NCBI GenBank assembly: GCA_902522895.1
Contig: CABYXD010000003.1
Span: 1 to 40,346 of the forward strand
DNA: 40,346 nucleotides
Origin: an uncultured Pelagibacteraceae bacterium
GTDB lineage: Bacteria > Pseudomonadota > Alphaproteobacteria > Pelagibacterales > Pelagibacteraceae
Direction: 5' to 3'
A program made the position numbers and the translations under genes. The notes under the pieces are model-generated. The model was not told the origin of the DNA, did not search any database, and saw only the letters and a program-made list of their open reading frames with translations. Each line of letters starts with the position of its first letter. Within the stretch, counting starts at the first letter, position 1. This document shows positions 39,307-40,346 of this stretch, piece by piece.

Positions 39307-40346
39307 TAAAACGTTGTGCCAAGATTAAATCTAAAAGTCTCGGTTTTATCACTGGAGCTCTTAGTAATTGGTTGAGTTAAAGAAAAGCTCAATGGTCCTA
39401 TAGGAGTTAAAAGGCTCATTCCGATACCGGTAGAACTTCTTATTGTACTAGAGTCATCTATCGAACTGTCATAATCAACTCCCCATACGTTAGCAACATC
39501 TATAAAATATGAAAAATCTATATTATCTACTGTGCTTAAAATTGCCGGTAGGTTAGTAGATAAATTTAACGAACTTACATAGTTACCTCCTACATAATCA
39601 TTATTATCAACTGGACCAATCTTTCCTCTTTCAAACCCTCTTAAACGATTGTATGGAACTGAACCTCTTTTAGATACTCTTACATCATCATTGCCAAGAG
39701 AATTAATTGCTTTTAGATACAAACTAGCTTTACCTACCATTCCAGCATTTTCACTAAGTTCTGTGTATTGAGTAAATATATATGTATTTGCGATTTCTTG
39801 ATTATCAGAAATCACCGGCAACTCTTGGTAAAAACTAGACATATTTCCAGATGAAGGATTGTATTTTGAATTTCTTAAATCATAATTTAAACCATAATTA
39901 AAATAAAAATCTTGGTAGTTTCCCTTTTGTTTTTTTAGTTGTGTCGAAGCAGTTGAATTAGTTTCTAAGTTTTCAAGTGATAATGATAATTCAGGACTAA
40001 AAAAAAGATTTTCATATTGTTCAAACTCAGTTCCAATTGAAAAACCAGATTTTTTAACCTTATATCCATAATCAGACAAATAGTCTGTTGTAGTTGCCTC
40101 TAAAGCAGTGTTTAAAGTGTTATCGGTATATGCAAAATTCGGTTTTGAATAAATAAACTTACCTTTAATAGACTCCTCAGAAACTTCTAAATTTGTATTT
40201 AAATTAATACCTTTGCCTAAGAAATTCTTTTCATTAATCCCTCCGCCTATTACTGTACCAGTTGTGCCCACTCCAGCAGCTAAAGAAATTTCTCCTGTTG
40301 GTTGTTCTTCTACAGTTATATTTACAACCTTAAGGTTATCATCGGA
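39306..40346 (-). CDS. bamA: Outer membrane protein assembly factor BamA, C-terminal portion; N-terminus beyond window edge
   Basis: The frame stays open to 40346: SDDNLKVVNITVEEQPTGEISLAAGVGTTGTVIGG, the POTRA5/barrel boundary. RLRGFERGKIGPVD (lid-loop RGF) and the C-terminal barrel end NLGTTF with terminal Phe are present. Confidence 0.94.
   Translation of the reverse strand, partial: SDDNLKVVNITVEEQPTGEISLAAGVGTTGTVIGGGINEKNFLGKGINLNTNLEVSEESIKGKFIYSKPNFAYTDNTLNTALEATTTDYLSDYGYKVKKSGFSIGTEFEQYENLFFSPELSLSLENLETNSTASTQLKKQKGNYQDFYFNYGLNYDLRNSKYNPSSGNMSSFYQELPVISDNQEIANTYIFTQYTELSENAGMVGKASLYLKAINSLGNDDVRVSKRGSVPYNRLRGFERGKIGPVDNNDYVGGNYVSSLNLSTNLPAILSTVDNIDFSYFIDVANVWGVDYDSSIDDSSTIRSSTGIGMSLLTPIGPLSFSLTQPITKSSSDKTETFRFNLGTTF

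Noticed and set aside
1-40346. CRISPR arrays, IS elements, integrases, prophage, rRNA
   Set aside because: None seen on either strand; no direct-repeat arrays or transposase/integrase motifs among the ORFs.

Overview
The window is AT-rich, densely packed and almost entirely protein-coding. It looks like a streamlined alphaproteobacterium, most likely SAR11/Pelagibacterales; this is inferred from base composition, lysine/asparagine-rich proteins, tiny intergenic gaps and gene order, not from a database search. I support 39 protein genes, two of them cut by the window edges, and three tRNAs (Cys-GCA, Asn-GTT, Arg-TCT). The main blocks are: a surface-polysaccharide edge (PEP-synthase-like ATP-grasp protein plus manC) next to ilvD and valS; an XRE regulator; a general L-amino-acid ABC transporter (aapJQMP); ntrYX-trkA-trkH; ispDF-pgpA-pncC; ratA-lipA-ftsB-eno-kdsA-pyrG-secG-tpiA; ppiD-trpEGDC-lexA-gltX; and bamA-ompH-lpxD-fabZ-lpxA-lpxI-lpxB. 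I see no CRISPR array, transposon, prophage or rRNA. The observations most worth a second look are: (1) an edge CDS missing from the ORF track (1..1453, minus) that resembles the Cj1418-type L-glutamine kinase / capsule PEP-synthase-like family and sits beside manC; (2) an NtrX that lacks the GAFTGA sigma54 loop and has a Walker-B Glu-to-Gln change; (3) a perfect alphaproteobacterial LexA box (GAAC-N7-GAAC) upstream of lexA; (4) a strong intra-operonic terminator between aapJ and aapQ; (5) several positions where genes usual in the alphaproteobacterial order appear to be missing (pdh cluster, dusB-ntrBC, moaC-moeA, comEC, gltA). I found no convincing wholly new system. The phosphoramidate-type surface-modification hypothesis is the best candidate, and it needs sequence beyond position 1 to test.
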